A stretch of 64,000 nucleotides of DNA from Amycolatopsis japonica (GTDB lineage: Bacteria > Actinomycetota > Actinomycetes > Mycobacteriales > Pseudonocardiaceae): positions 5,208,001-5,272,000 of the forward strand of contig NZ_CP008953.1 of assembly GCF_000732925.1 (NCBI RefSeq), read 5' to 3'. This document shows positions 8,406 through 16,679 of the stretch, one piece after another. How positions within the stretch are numbered: position 1 is the first letter of the stretch; each line of letters opens with the position of its first letter. A program made the translations under genes and the position numbers. Below the pieces are notes generated by a model that had not been told where the DNA came from, ran no database searches, and was given only the letters and a program-made list of their open reading frames with translations.

Positions 8406-8436
8406 CGATGCACTGGAAAAGGGGATTCGAGGCCGC

Positions 8437-8552
8437 GTGATCAGGCACGTGACTCGCGTGATCAAGCACGTGACTCGCGTGACTGGATGCCGTACTCGGT
8501 GTTCCGCCGCCGATCACGCGAGTTCCGGCCTCGATCACGCGAGTCCCGGCTC
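8437..8552. repeat. Two tandem pairs of 21-bp repeats in opposite orientation
   Basis: Positions 8437-8457 and 8458-8478 are tandem 21-bp copies starting GTGATCARGCACGTGACTCG, with one difference. Positions 8511-8531 and 8532-8552 are another 21-bp pair starting CGATCACGCGAGTYCCGGC. A diverged copy of the second type, with the same GTTCCGCCGC prefix, recurs at 8901-8921. No reading frame of note crosses them. They look like a minisatellite; function unknown. Confidence 0.7.
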
Positions 8553-8613
8553 CGCGCAGGTCCGTGAACGCCACCCGCGGCTCAGCCGAGGCAACTCGAC
8601 CTTCACACTTCCC

Positions 8614-8672
8614 AAGTACGTGAAGGCCCCCTTCACTGCGTCTAGCTCAGTGAAGGGGGCCTTCACGTACTT
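8614..8672. repeat. 59-bp palindromic repeat (GTGAAGG family)
   Basis: A perfect 25-bp stem with a 9-base loop containing CTAG. The arm reads AAGTACGTGAAGGCCCCC and continues to TTCACTG. It belongs to the dispersed hairpin family also seen at 8770, 30439, 30502, 33524, 48509, 48760, 56416, 59086 and 63801. It lies in non-coding DNA upstream of the TetR gene, so it is not a terminator of an adjacent gene. Confidence 0.9.
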
Positions 8673-8769
8673 CAGCTGCGAGCGGAGGGCAGCGGTGGCG
8701 TGGTGGGGCGCGTCTCGTGAGTCGCGATTCGGGTCAGAGCCGCCCGTGTCCTCGGCACCTCCCGATCCG

Positions 8770-8828
8770 AAGTCCGTGAAGGCCTCCTTGAGGGACCCAG
8801 AGTCCCTCAAGGAGGCCTTCACGGACTT
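8770..8828. repeat. 59-bp palindromic repeat (GTGAAGG family)
   Basis: A perfect 27-bp stem with a 5-base loop and the same 59-base total length as the copy at 8614. The outer arm AAGTCCGTGAAGGCCTCC is shared with the copies at 33524, 48509 and 59086. The remainder of 8829-8946 shows no gene. Confidence 0.9.
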
Positions 8829-8946
8829 GGAAACACCGACAGGGCGTGCGCGAAGGCGTGATTCGCGCGGCTGGGAGGCGCACTCGGGGTGTTCCGCCGC
8901 TGATCACGCGAGTCCCGGCTTCGATCACGTCAGGGCGATCTCGCGT

Positions 8947-8972
8947 TGGTCGTGAGTGGCGATTCGGGTTCT
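8947..8972. other. attL: left junction of the integrated element in a split palindrome
   Basis: The left 24-base arm of a chromosomal palindrome (TGGTCGTGAGTGGCGATTCG, ending GGGTT at 8970) is followed by CT and then foreign DNA. The complementary 24-base arm is at 20935-20958, preceded by CT at 20933-20934. An intact relative of this palindrome lies at 55260-55301. The element therefore entered at the hairpin loop, with CT as the probable crossover dinucleotide used by the serine integrase encoded 58 bases inside. Confidence 0.85.
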
Positions 8973-9030
8973 GCACCGACTGGGGCAACCGACTACAGTC
9001 GGCAGAGCGTCTACCAGCGAGGATACGGCC

Positions 9031-10623
9031 ATGAGCGCACCAGCACCGAGGAAGCGGCGGAGGTTCAAGAAGCAGACCAGTGAGCGACCGCCCGTCGTCC
9101 CGTTCGACCCCGTGGACGACGCGGCGGTCTGCTACTCCCGTGAGTCGCACTACACGGATGAGAGCACGTCCAGCGTGGTCCAGCGCGACACCACGCACCG
9201 GTGGACGTCTGCCTACGGGATTCCGGTGGTGGAGACTGTCGAGGACTTGCACGTGTCCGGTGACCTGGAGCCGTACAAGCGGGCAGGGCTCAAGCAGTGG
9301 CTGTCCGACGCGCCTCCGCGACCGTGGAAGACGCTGGTGGTGTCCAAGCTTGACCGGCTGGTCCGGAACGTCATGGACGCCCTGAACCTGCTTGAGTGGC
9401 TGCGGGCACGCGGTAAGCGTCTGATCGCCATCGCGGAAGGGATCGACTCCAGCAACTCCATGGCCGAATTCATGATCACGCTGATTGCGGCTTTCGCCCG
9501 CATGGAGCGTGAACGGATGCGCGAGCGGTTCCGCTCCGCGAAGGCATCCCTGAAGGAACAGGGCCGGTGGAGTGGCGAGAGTCACCTGTACGGCACGATG
9601 CCGGTGGAATTGCCGGGCGGCGGCGGCTGGATTCTCGGGCTGGACCCGTACGCGGTCAAGATCCTGCACTCCCTCTCCACGCTGGTGCGGGCGGAAAAGA
9701 AGGGGCTCACCGACCTGTGCAAGTGGCTGACGGACCACAAAGTCGTCACTCCGCGAGACCGGCAAGCACAGTTGACGGCGGAACGGCGGGGAGAGGACCC
9801 CGCCACCGTGGAACTCAAGGGCTATCAATGGCAGGGTGGCACGCTCGCCGCTTTGCTGGTGAATCCGGAGCTTGTCGAACTCGGCATTTTCGAGCCCGCC
9901 GAACAGGCGGAGATAGCCGCCGTGCTGGACGAGAAATCGCGCCGGAAGGCACGCGGTAGCAACCGGCCGTACCCGTTCTCGGGTGTCTTGGTGTGCCCGG
10001 AGTGCTGGGAGCCCTTGTGGCACCGTATCGCGGGCGACACGCGGACCCGAGCGGATGGAAGCACGGTCAGCTATGAGTACCGGTACTGGAAGTGTCCGAC
10101 GGCTAAGCATGGCCCGTCCATCCGTGCGGAAGACGTCGAACCGTTTGCCGAGAGGTCTTTCTACTTGCTCTTTTCCATGGTCCCGGTCCGCGAACGGATC
10201 GTGTTGCCGCCGACGAATCACGCTAACGAAATCGCGAAGCTGGAACGGGAACACGCGCGGCTCATGTCGAAAGTGGCGCGGGCAGTGTCGGCGAGTGACC
10301 GCCAACGGATCATGGACGACGGGAACAAGATCCTGAAGGATATCGACACACTTCGGGCGTTGCCGATTGATCCCGGGGGTGTGCAGTGGGTGCCGACGGA
10401 CCGGACGTGGCGGGAAGAACTGGAAACACTGACACCGGAAGAACGGCGTCTCCGGTGGCTTGACTTGGGTTTTGGATTCGCGGCACAGAAACGAACCAAT
10501 GGAAAACTGGTGATGGGGTGGCTTCTGCCGGAAGGATGGCAGGACGCCATGCCAGAGCTAGTCAAATTCAAAGACCGGATCGGCGGCAATGGTGGGCTAA
10601 TCGAGATAACCGACCTACTTTGA
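9031..10623 (+). CDS. Large serine recombinase (integrase)
   Basis: A 530-residue serine integrase. The resolvase-type catalytic domain starts after a basic leader, with Y35-S-R37-E-S39; S39 is the predicted nucleophile. The conserved helix AEFMITLIAAFARMERERMRER follows. A recombinase domain and a zinc-ribbon segment (CPEC, then KCPTAKH) come next, then a coiled-coil region near residues 385-440. The ATG at 9031 with GCGAGGA upstream is preferred over a GTG at 8956, which lies inside the chromosomal att arm. It is adjacent to attL and should catalyse attP x attB recombination in the palindromic repeat. Confidence 0.95.
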   Translation: MSAPAPRKRRRFKKQTSERPPVVPFDPVDDAAVCYSRESHYTDESTSSVVQRDTTHRWTSAYGIPVVETVEDLHVSGDLEPYKRAGLKQWLSDAPPRPWKTLVVSKLDRLVRNVMDALNLLEWLRARGKRLIAIAEGIDSSNSMAEFMITLIAAFARMERERMRERFRSAKASLKEQGRWSGESHLYGTMPVELPGGGGWILGLDPYAVKILHSLSTLVRAEKKGLTDLCKWLTDHKVVTPRDRQAQLTAERRGEDPATVELKGYQWQGGTLAALLVNPELVELGIFEPAEQAEIAAVLDEKSRRKARGSNRPYPFSGVLVCPECWEPLWHRIAGDTRTRADGSTVSYEYRYWKCPTAKHGPSIRAEDVEPFAERSFYLLFSMVPVRERIVLPPTNHANEIAKLEREHARLMSKVARAVSASDRQRIMDDGNKILKDIDTLRALPIDPGGVQWVPTDRTWREELETLTPEERRLRWLDLGFGFAAQKRTNGKLVMGWLLPEGWQDAMPELVKFKDRIGGNGGLIEITDLL

Positions 10624-10674
10624 TTAGGCCCGGTTAAAGGGTGTCGGTCCCGCTTCCGTCACCTATGGCGACAC

Positions 10675-10710
10675 GCCCGGGGGCGACGCCAGAAGGCGTC
10701 GCCCCCGGGC
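10675..10710. terminator. Strong hairpin terminator after the integrase
   Basis: A perfect 16-bp stem (GCCCGGGGGCGACGCC and complement) with an AGAA tetraloop lies between the integrase and the convergent hypothetical gene. It is probably a bidirectional terminator. Confidence 0.85.
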
Positions 10711-10778
10711 GCGCTCAGAGCTGCTGATTCCCGATCGTTGAGCGGACCTTTCAGCGGCAGCCTTTGGGGCAGAGGCTT

Positions 10779-11414
10779 TCATGAAAAGATTTGATCGAAG
10801 TCCGGATGGAAGTCGTTCGAGGGAGACGGCATCGGCGTTGGCCGGAGTTGGTCGCGTGACACACCCTGGGACAGGTCGAACCCGTAGGCGGCGGCATCTG
10901 CGACGGTCGCTAGTTCGATTTCTGCCGGTTCGACACCACGCGCTAAGAACGCGACAGGGGTCGCCGATGTGGACGCCTGCACAAAACCGGCGATCATATC
11001 GCCGAACTTTATGTATTTTCCGGGTTCGGGAACGCCATTAACGTCGATGGTGACGGACGTCCATTCTTGGTCTATCAGGCCCGCCGAGTCCTCCGCATAG
11101 GTAACGATGCGCGCGTGCAAGTCCGCCATCCGCTGCACGTCCGCCGCCGGTAGTGACAAGTTTATTGCTTTTAGCAGCACCTCATTTGCTATGTGTCGAA
11201 CAGCGGTGCCGCCACTGAAAGCCGGATGCTCCTCCCAAAAGGTTCCAACGGAGACGTATCTTTCCGGATTTTCGGGAGAGGCGCTGACATGGCCAAGCCA
11301 AGCTTCGGTGGCAACACCTTGCTGCGGGTCCACCTGAAAGAATTCCAGATATGCGCTTCCGTGCCAATCGGGAATCCCATGAAGCTTCATTGGCAGGTCG
11401 TAGGTCTTGCTCAT
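10779..11414 (-). CDS. Hypothetical protein of the integrated element
   Basis: A 211-residue soluble protein starting MSKTYDLPMKLHGIPDWHG with GAGGGTGGC upstream. It has no membrane segments and no motif I recognise. The codon use is less GC-rich than in the chromosomal genes. It lies convergent to the integrase and downstream of a small secreted protein, from which a hairpin at 11459-11492 separates it. It is element cargo of unknown function. Confidence 0.75.
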   Translation of the reverse strand: MSKTYDLPMKLHGIPDWHGSAYLEFFQVDPQQGVATEAWLGHVSASPENPERYVSVGTFWEEHPAFSGGTAVRHIANEVLLKAINLSLPAADVQRMADLHARIVTYAEDSAGLIDQEWTSVTIDVNGVPEPGKYIKFGDMIAGFVQASTSATPVAFLARGVEPAEIELATVADAAAYGFDLSQGVSRDQLRPTPMPSPSNDFHPDFDQIFS

Positions 11415-11458
11415 GCCACCCTCATTAGTTCGTTCGGTGTCGCCGCTGGAGAAACCGG

Positions 11459-11492
11459 CAACGACACCGCCGTAGCCATGGCGGTGTCGTTG
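11459..11492. terminator. Hairpin terminator between two cargo genes
   Basis: A perfect 13-bp stem (CAACGACACCGCC and complement) with an 8-base loop begins just after the secreted-protein gene on the minus strand. Confidence 0.75.
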
Positions 11493-11500
11493 CACTTAGC

Positions 11501-11899
11501 CTACTCCCCTTCGATCACGGCGAGCACTTTGAACCGTTGCGCGCAGAGAGCGCCACCATTGGCATGGAACAGATTCGCTTGCCAGTCTCCGCGCTGGTCG
11601 TAATTGAAATCGACCGGAATTGTTCCTCCGGAGGGTGAGCCATTGAAGTCCTGAAGGACGGTTCCGTCTGCCATGGTGATGTCGATCGTGCCGCTTTGAC
11701 TGCCGAAGAAGCGTGCGACGTCCACGTAGGTGATTTTGACGTTGTATCGACCGTTGCCGATGTGACGGCCCGCGTAGTCACTGGCAAAGGAGGGATTGCA
11801 ATCAACTTCTGCTTCTGTCGCAGAGGCGTGAGTTGCGCCCGAGAAAGCCAGAATTATCGTAATAGCTACAGCCGAGAACGCCCGCAAAAATGACTTCAT
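11501..11899 (-). CDS. Small secreted hypothetical protein
   Basis: A 132-residue protein with a clear signal peptide (MKSFLRAFSAVAITIILAFS, cleavage near THASA-TE). The mature part of about 104 residues has two Cys (EVDCNPSF and GALCAQRF) that could form a disulphide, and looks beta-rich. I recognise no family. It is cargo of the integrated element; an exported factor acting on competing or mating cells is possible but unproven. The 231 bases up to the next gene (11900-12130) show nothing I can identify. Confidence 0.75.
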   Translation of the reverse strand: MKSFLRAFSAVAITIILAFSGATHASATEAEVDCNPSFASDYAGRHIGNGRYNVKITYVDVARFFGSQSGTIDITMADGTVLQDFNGSPSGGTIPVDFNYDQRGDWQANLFHANGGALCAQRFKVLAVIEGE

Positions 11900-12130
11900 A
11901 TTTCCCCCTCATGTGAAATTTATTCGTACCCACCCCGAGACTTCCGACCGTGGTGACGTTAACTCATCACCAAGTCGGCCATGATCTTGATCATCTCTCA
12001 CCATACGCTGTCGTTTCCTGCCTTCAATGGCCCGATTGGGTGAGACCTGTCTGCTTTGGGATGCGCTCCAAACTGGCTATGACGCTAACCATCGGCCCTG
12101 GTCACGTACTGCGGACGGACACGGGCGCGC

Positions 12131-12532
12131 TTAGCGGGGGCGGCGGGTCAAGGCGTCGTACACCGCGTTGATCCTCTCGGCCAGCTCCGCGAAGTCGGAG
12201 CCTTCGACCAGCACCCACGCCGCGCCCTCTGGCGTGGTCTTGAGCATCACGCGCCCGACGTCAGGACGTCCCGCCAGCGGCGACGTGGAGCCGTCTACGC
12301 CCCTCTCAGCGGCCCGTGAGGCGGTGCCCTGCCCGCCGTCCCGGGGTGAGTCAGTATTCGGCTGGTCCGCGTCCTGCGGGCCGTCGGCGTGGTCACCGTC
12401 CGGTGTGTTCGGTCGGCCGTCTGCGGTGCCGTGTCCGGCCTCGGGTTCGTCGGCGTGGTGGTGGTCATGGTCGCTGCCTTTCGAGCGGGTGTCTGCGGTT
12501 GCTGGTCGTGTCGAACGGGACGGGTCAGGCAA
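12131..12532 (-). CDS. Small hypothetical protein following traB
   Basis: A 133-residue protein with a disordered, His/Asp/Pro-rich N-terminal half (SDHDHHHADEPEAGHG) and a compact C-terminal segment ending FAELAERINAVYDALTRRPR. The start is a TTG at 12532; a GGAGG ribosome site lies exactly at the traB stop, eight to nine bases upstream, arguing for translational coupling. It is the last gene of the transfer operon. Function unknown. Confidence 0.65.
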   Translation of the reverse strand: MPDPSRSTRPATADTRSKGSDHDHHHADEPEAGHGTADGRPNTPDGDHADGPQDADQPNTDSPRDGGQGTASRAAERGVDGSTSPLAGRPDVGRVMLKTTPEGAAWVLVEGSDFAELAERINAVYDALTRRPR

Positions 12533-12538
12533 GGGCGG

Positions 12539-14875
12539 TCACCTCCCGTCGTCGGTGCTGCGGGCGGTGAGGGAGGGACGCTCCCCGGTCCCGGGAACAC
12601 CCGGATTCCGGCCCGATTCGGGGTTGTCCGGGTGGTGGGTCCCTGGACTCCCTGATCCACGTTTCCCCTGGTCAGCGCAGGGAGGTTGGGTCAGGGAGTC
12701 GTCAGGGAAAACTCCCTGCCTCCCTGATGGCTCCCTGTCTGCCTCCCTGCCGTCTCCGGCCCTGCTGTTGCCTGCGCGGCGGGTGAGTGCGTCGGCGATG
12801 TCGTCGGCGCGGACGACCATCGCTCCGTCCGATTTGCGGGTAGTGACGTCGTGTTCGCGAAGCGCGGCGCGCAGGTCGCGAGCAGTCCACTTCTCGTACT
12901 CGTCGGGGTTGTGCCCGACCAACCGAGCCAGCACCACCTGTGTCCGCACCCGCTGTTCACCACCGAGCACGTGCGCAATGTCGGCGAGGTGATCCACCGG
13001 AGCCGCCTCAATCTCGATTCGCTCCGCTGTCTCCACCGCCCGCCCGGCGTCCTCAATGGACGTCATGGCGCGGGCGATGACCGGTGTCACGTCGTCGGCC
13101 CCGTCCTCGAACGGCACGTAGAACGTGCGCACCAACTCGAACGTCTCGTCGGTGATGCCGACGGCGACACAGGTTCCCCGGTCGGTGTTGATCCGTAGTT
13201 CGGTCGCGCGGACACCGGCCGCGTACCGGCCGGAACCCAACAACCCGTCGTTGGCTACCTGGTCGGCCACGGAGAACGCCACGCCGCAGGAGATGTTGCG
13301 CGTGATCTCCCGGGGAATGCTGTCCTTTGTAGGCGACTGCGTGGCCAGCAGCAGCACGACGCCGTACTTGCGGCCGCGTTTGATCAGCCGCACCGCCAGC
13401 TCAGCCGCTCGCTTCCCGAACTTGGGGTGTTGGAACAGTTCGTGACACTCGTCGATGGCACACACCAGCGGGTGCAAGCCCAACGCGCGTTTGTCGGCGA
13501 GCTTGCGCGACACCTTCGGCGGCCGCCCGGGTTGTTCGCCGAGCGTCTTGCCGCGTCGCTCCATTTCGGTCAGCAGGTCCGCCAGTGCTTGCGTCGCCGC
13601 CTCGGCAACATGGTCGTCCATTCCCATGCGGTAGCGGGACAACCGGGGTTCGAACGGCGCGAAGTCCGGAGACTCGCCCATCACGAACACCCACAACTCG
13701 GCCGTCGGGTCGAGTGCCGCGCCGAGCATGAGCGTGCGCAGCGCCGACGATTTCCCTTGCCCTGGGCGGCCTCCGATCAGCCAGTTGACCCCGAGCAATG
13801 GCGCGTTGATGACCAGCCCGCGTTGCGAGAGTCCGAACGGGACACCCTCGAAAAGGTCGACCTGTCCATCGTGGACCAGGGGCCAGTCGCCGGCGCCGCG
13901 GCCGCCGAGAACGCCCTTGTCCGCGACCCACAGATCTAGGATTCCGTCCTCGGATCCCTTGGTGGGCCACGTTTCCAGCGACGCGCGCCCAAGGTTCGCC
14001 GCCAGCCGCGACCGGCGCGCGGCCACCATGTCGGCCGTGACACCCATCGGCAGCCTGATCTGTGCGGCGGTGCCGTCGCCGTCCTTGCGGGCGGCCACCG
14101 TGTACACGAGTTCCCCGCCGTCGCGGTAGAACTTGTCCAAGGGTGCGATACCGAGGTGAGCGAGTGCGCGGGAGATCATCCGTTCGTCAATCCACGAATC
14201 CGCGTCGTCCCGGTCCGGCTGCACGAGCCACCCCGCGCCCGGGGTCCGGTCGCGTCCCTCGAACGCGGCCGCGACCACCAGCACCAGCGGCAGCGCCCAC
14301 AACACCACCGGTCCGAGGAACACCAGCACGGACCATGCCGCGTCGAGTCCGGTGTAGACCTCGGCCAGCCACGTCCACATGTCCGCCCGTTCCAGGAACG
14401 CGGCCACCGCCCACAACACCGCCACCACCGGCGCGGCCACCCGCACCGTGATCACGAACCGTCGAACGGCGATCCCGACTTTCGCCCATCGTGCCGTCGC
14501 GTCGGAGCGGATCAACTCTTGCGCGGCGCGGCGTGCTTCGGCGTCGCCTGCCAGCCGAGCGCGCCGTGCGTCCGCCCGCAGGTCGGCATACGTGGCCCAC
14601 TGCCAGAACTTCAGCAGCCACCGCCACATGCCGCGCGCCACGAACCAGACCAGCCGCACCACATCGCGCGGAGCCTGCCGGACGCGGTAGGCGGCCAGCG
14701 ACCGCGCCCGCACCACCGTCGCGGACTGCCACACCCGACGCAGCCACCGGCCGACACGGCGCCGCACCGTCCGCCGACGTGGCTGCGGCAACGTGTCATC
14801 CACCAACTCGCCGTCAAGGACCGGCCCGACGTGTTCGACGTCGCGGGACCCGGCACGCTCCAGATCACTGGTCAT
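12539..14875 (-). CDS. FtsK/SpoIIIE-type DNA translocase, TraB-like conjugation protein
   Basis: A 778-residue protein. Two transmembrane helices (about residues 140-160 and 181-204) are followed by a RecA-like motor with Walker A GGRPGQGKSS (368-377) and Walker B LVCAIDECHE (470-479). A C-terminal helical region (about 640-710) may be the DNA-recognition domain, and the tail is disordered. TraB proteins form hexameric pores that move double-stranded plasmid DNA between mycelia without a relaxase. The ATG at 14875 (MTSDLERAG) overlaps the upstream gene by 11 bases. It is the key transfer gene of the element. Confidence 0.93.
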   Translation of the reverse strand: MTSDLERAGSRDVEHVGPVLDGELVDDTLPQPRRRTVRRRVGRWLRRVWQSATVVRARSLAAYRVRQAPRDVVRLVWFVARGMWRWLLKFWQWATYADLRADARRARLAGDAEARRAAQELIRSDATARWAKVGIAVRRFVITVRVAAPVVAVLWAVAAFLERADMWTWLAEVYTGLDAAWSVLVFLGPVVLWALPLVLVVAAAFEGRDRTPGAGWLVQPDRDDADSWIDERMISRALAHLGIAPLDKFYRDGGELVYTVAARKDGDGTAAQIRLPMGVTADMVAARRSRLAANLGRASLETWPTKGSEDGILDLWVADKGVLGGRGAGDWPLVHDGQVDLFEGVPFGLSQRGLVINAPLLGVNWLIGGRPGQGKSSALRTLMLGAALDPTAELWVFVMGESPDFAPFEPRLSRYRMGMDDHVAEAATQALADLLTEMERRGKTLGEQPGRPPKVSRKLADKRALGLHPLVCAIDECHELFQHPKFGKRAAELAVRLIKRGRKYGVVLLLATQSPTKDSIPREITRNISCGVAFSVADQVANDGLLGSGRYAAGVRATELRINTDRGTCVAVGITDETFELVRTFYVPFEDGADDVTPVIARAMTSIEDAGRAVETAERIEIEAAPVDHLADIAHVLGGEQRVRTQVVLARLVGHNPDEYEKWTARDLRAALREHDVTTRKSDGAMVVRADDIADALTRRAGNSRAGDGREADREPSGRQGVFPDDSLTQPPCADQGKRGSGSPGTHHPDNPESGRNPGVPGTGERPSLTARSTDDGR

Positions 14876-15632
14876 GGCGCACCCCCTCGGCCACCTCGGC
14901 CGCCAGCGCGGCGGCCAGCCGGGACGACAGACCACGCGAACACCCGGTGGCTTCCCGCACCCATGCCGGAGTGATCTCCACCTCCGCCGACCACACGGCC
15001 CGCGCGTCGGCCAGATAGTCGGCGAACAGCTTCCGCCGTACCGGCCGCGCCACCTCGGCCACGGTCACGGCCGTGGCCGGTACGGCCACGGCCGGTTCAT
15101 GAACCTCCGTGCGGTTCATGGACGTGGAGACCGCGACGTGAACCGCGTCGGTGAGCTTGTCCCGCAGGTCGGTGACCGCCTCGGCGGCCACGAACACCAC
15201 CACCGGAGGCACCGAATGCAGCACCACCCCCGCAGGCGAACCGGCCGCCCACGATGACCACGTGTTCATGACATACGTCGCGGCCAGCGTCAGCCACTTC
15301 GCCGCACGTACCCACCGTCCCGTGTGGACCTGGTACCGGGCGGTGATCTGCTCCGCCCGCAGGATGGCCAGCAGGACCAGACACACCGTCGGGTCCAGCA
15401 GCCACGCCGTCAGCCACGGCAGCGAACCCACCTCGGCACCAGCGGCGGCGAACCACTGAACGTTCGCCGTCGTGAACGCCAACCCGAGCACAATCCCCGC
15501 CCAGCACAACCGGTCAACCTGACGGCGCACACGCTCCACCCGCCACGCGATCACGTCCGGGTGGGACTGCCAGCGCCGCACCTCGGCAGCGTCGGCCGCG
15601 TCCCGCGCCAACCGATCAGCGTTCGTGGTCAT
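14865..15632 (-). CDS. Membrane protein with DUF2637/Spd-like region
   Basis: A 255-residue protein. Three to four hydrophobic helices (about residues 43-65, 72-95 and 112-150) are followed by a charged C-terminal region that includes a helix-turn-helix-like segment (VEITPAWVREATGCSRGLSSRLAAALA). This layout resembles DUF2637 and spread (Spd) proteins encoded next to traB in actinomycete mobile elements. It overlaps its neighbours on both sides. The inferred role is intramycelial spread or support of the TraB pore. Confidence 0.78.
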   Translation of the reverse strand: MTTNADRLARDAADAAEVRRWQSHPDVIAWRVERVRRQVDRLCWAGIVLGLAFTTANVQWFAAAGAEVGSLPWLTAWLLDPTVCLVLLAILRAEQITARYQVHTGRWVRAAKWLTLAATYVMNTWSSWAAGSPAGVVLHSVPPVVVFVAAEAVTDLRDKLTDAVHVAVSTSMNRTEVHEPAVAVPATAVTVAEVARPVRRKLFADYLADARAVWSAEVEITPAWVREATGCSRGLSSRLAAALAAEVAEGVRHDQ

Positions 15633-15967
15633 CGGCGACCACCACCCCGACGCCGCGTCGTACCGGTGTCCATCGTGGTCACCGTCAACGCCCGAGTCAG
15701 GACATGCGCCGCGATCAGATCCGGCACCGCCAGCACCACCAGAAGCAACAGCGGACTACCCGGGTGCGTGATCACCAGCCACTGAACCCCCACGAACGCG
15801 GCACCCGTGAACAGCACCCGCCCGGCCAGCGACACCACCCGGGCACTAGCCCGTGCCGCGTCAGCCGCCGCACGAGCCTTGCGGGCACTGGCCCGCCAGA
15901 CCGTGAACAGCAACACCAGGACACCAGCCCCGGCCAGAATCTGCGTCGTCGACAGAGAGACAGTCAT
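15629..15967 (-). CDS. Small membrane protein, SpdB-like
   Basis: A 112-residue protein with an N-terminal transmembrane helix (residues 8-24) and two more hydrophobic segments (about 45-65 and 72-92), ending in a basic tail. It overlaps both neighbours by four bases (ATGA), so it is in a tightly coupled operon with the WhiB-like, DUF2637-like and TraB genes. Assignment to spread proteins is from context and topology rather than a sequence motif. Confidence 0.7.
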   Translation of the reverse strand: MTVSLSTTQILAGAGVLVLLFTVWRASARKARAAADAARASARVVSLAGRVLFTGAAFVGVQWLVITHPGSPLLLLVVLAVPDLIAAHVLTRALTVTTMDTGTTRRRGGGRR

Positions 15968-16284
15968 CGTGCCTCACCACCCCGACGACGCAGCCACACC
16001 GGGAACAACGCCCGACGATCGGTATCCGGCAACGCGCCCCACACCCCGACCGTGTTCTCACCGGCCGTGCGCAAGTCGAGTTCCAGACACTCATCAACCA
16101 CCGGGCACCCGGCACACATCCGTGCCGCCGTCGCCCTGTCCGTCTCACCCTCGGGAAAGTCGCTCCGATCGAACGCCCACAAACACAGGCCGTCCCTTGC
16201 CACCACTTCGGACAACACGTCATCCGGCACAGCGGACAACCGGTCAAGCTGAGCAGCCAACTCCGCGTACTCGTCGTCAGTCAT
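15964..16284 (-). CDS. WhiB-like iron-sulfur regulator of the element
   Basis: A 106-residue Wbl protein. The four cluster ligands are C34, C57, C60 and C66 (CAGCPVVDEC), followed by the GVWGAL turn and a basic C-terminus (RRRGGEAR). Wbl proteins carry a [4Fe-4S] cluster and act with sigma factor to control transcription, often in response to redox or NO. It lies between the excisionase-like and Spd-like genes with four-base overlaps, so it may control transfer gene expression. Confidence 0.93.
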   Translation of the reverse strand: MTDDEYAELAAQLDRLSAVPDDVLSEVVARDGLCLWAFDRSDFPEGETDRATAARMCAGCPVVDECLELDLRTAGENTVGVWGALPDTDRRALFPVWLRRRGGEAR

Positions 16285-16472
16285 CGCGCACCGCCAAGCA
16301 CGCGCCGCAGTTCGGCGGTGGGAACCACAAGGCGGGACCTACGCCGAACGGCACGCAAGGCACCAACTCGGACCGCGTGGCACACCCTGGACTCGCTAAC
16401 TCCGAGAGCCCAGGCGGCCTGACGGATCGAAACATGCGCCGGGGAACCGGCACTTTGGATTGTGTTACTCAT
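16281..16472 (-). CDS. Excisionase-like helix-turn-helix protein
   Basis: A 63-residue protein with an MerR/excisionase-type winged helix (SIRQAAWALGVSESRVCHAVRVGALRAVRRRSRLVVPTAEL split into helix, turn and wing). Such proteins act as recombination directionality factors or local repressors in actinomycete ICEs. It is the first gene of the transfer operon and overlaps the WhiB-like gene by four bases. The 207 bases upstream (16473-16679) are AT-rich for this genome and probably hold the operon promoter. Confidence 0.85.
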   Translation of the reverse strand: MSNTIQSAGSPAHVSIRQAAWALGVSESRVCHAVRVGALRAVRRRSRLVVPTAELRRVLGGAR

Positions 16473-16679
16473 GATTGTTGAATCCTTACTCTTGGCTGCG
16501 ACTCGCGGAATTGCGAGCCGTCGCCATCAAGTAAGGCGCCGCAGCATCAAATCAACTATGTCAACACCGAAGTAAACTATTCCATGCTTGAATAGCCGCA
16601 GGTGGTGAGTGCTTTAATGAAGTGCGGTATTCCGAGAAAGAATGCCGCCGTGGCTAAATATTCTCAGCCAGGATGTTGA

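Noticed and set aside
8956..9030. Integrase start at GTG 8956
   Set aside because: This would make 15 bases of the chromosomal att arm part of the protein; ATG 9031 has its own ribosome site and lies fully inside the element.
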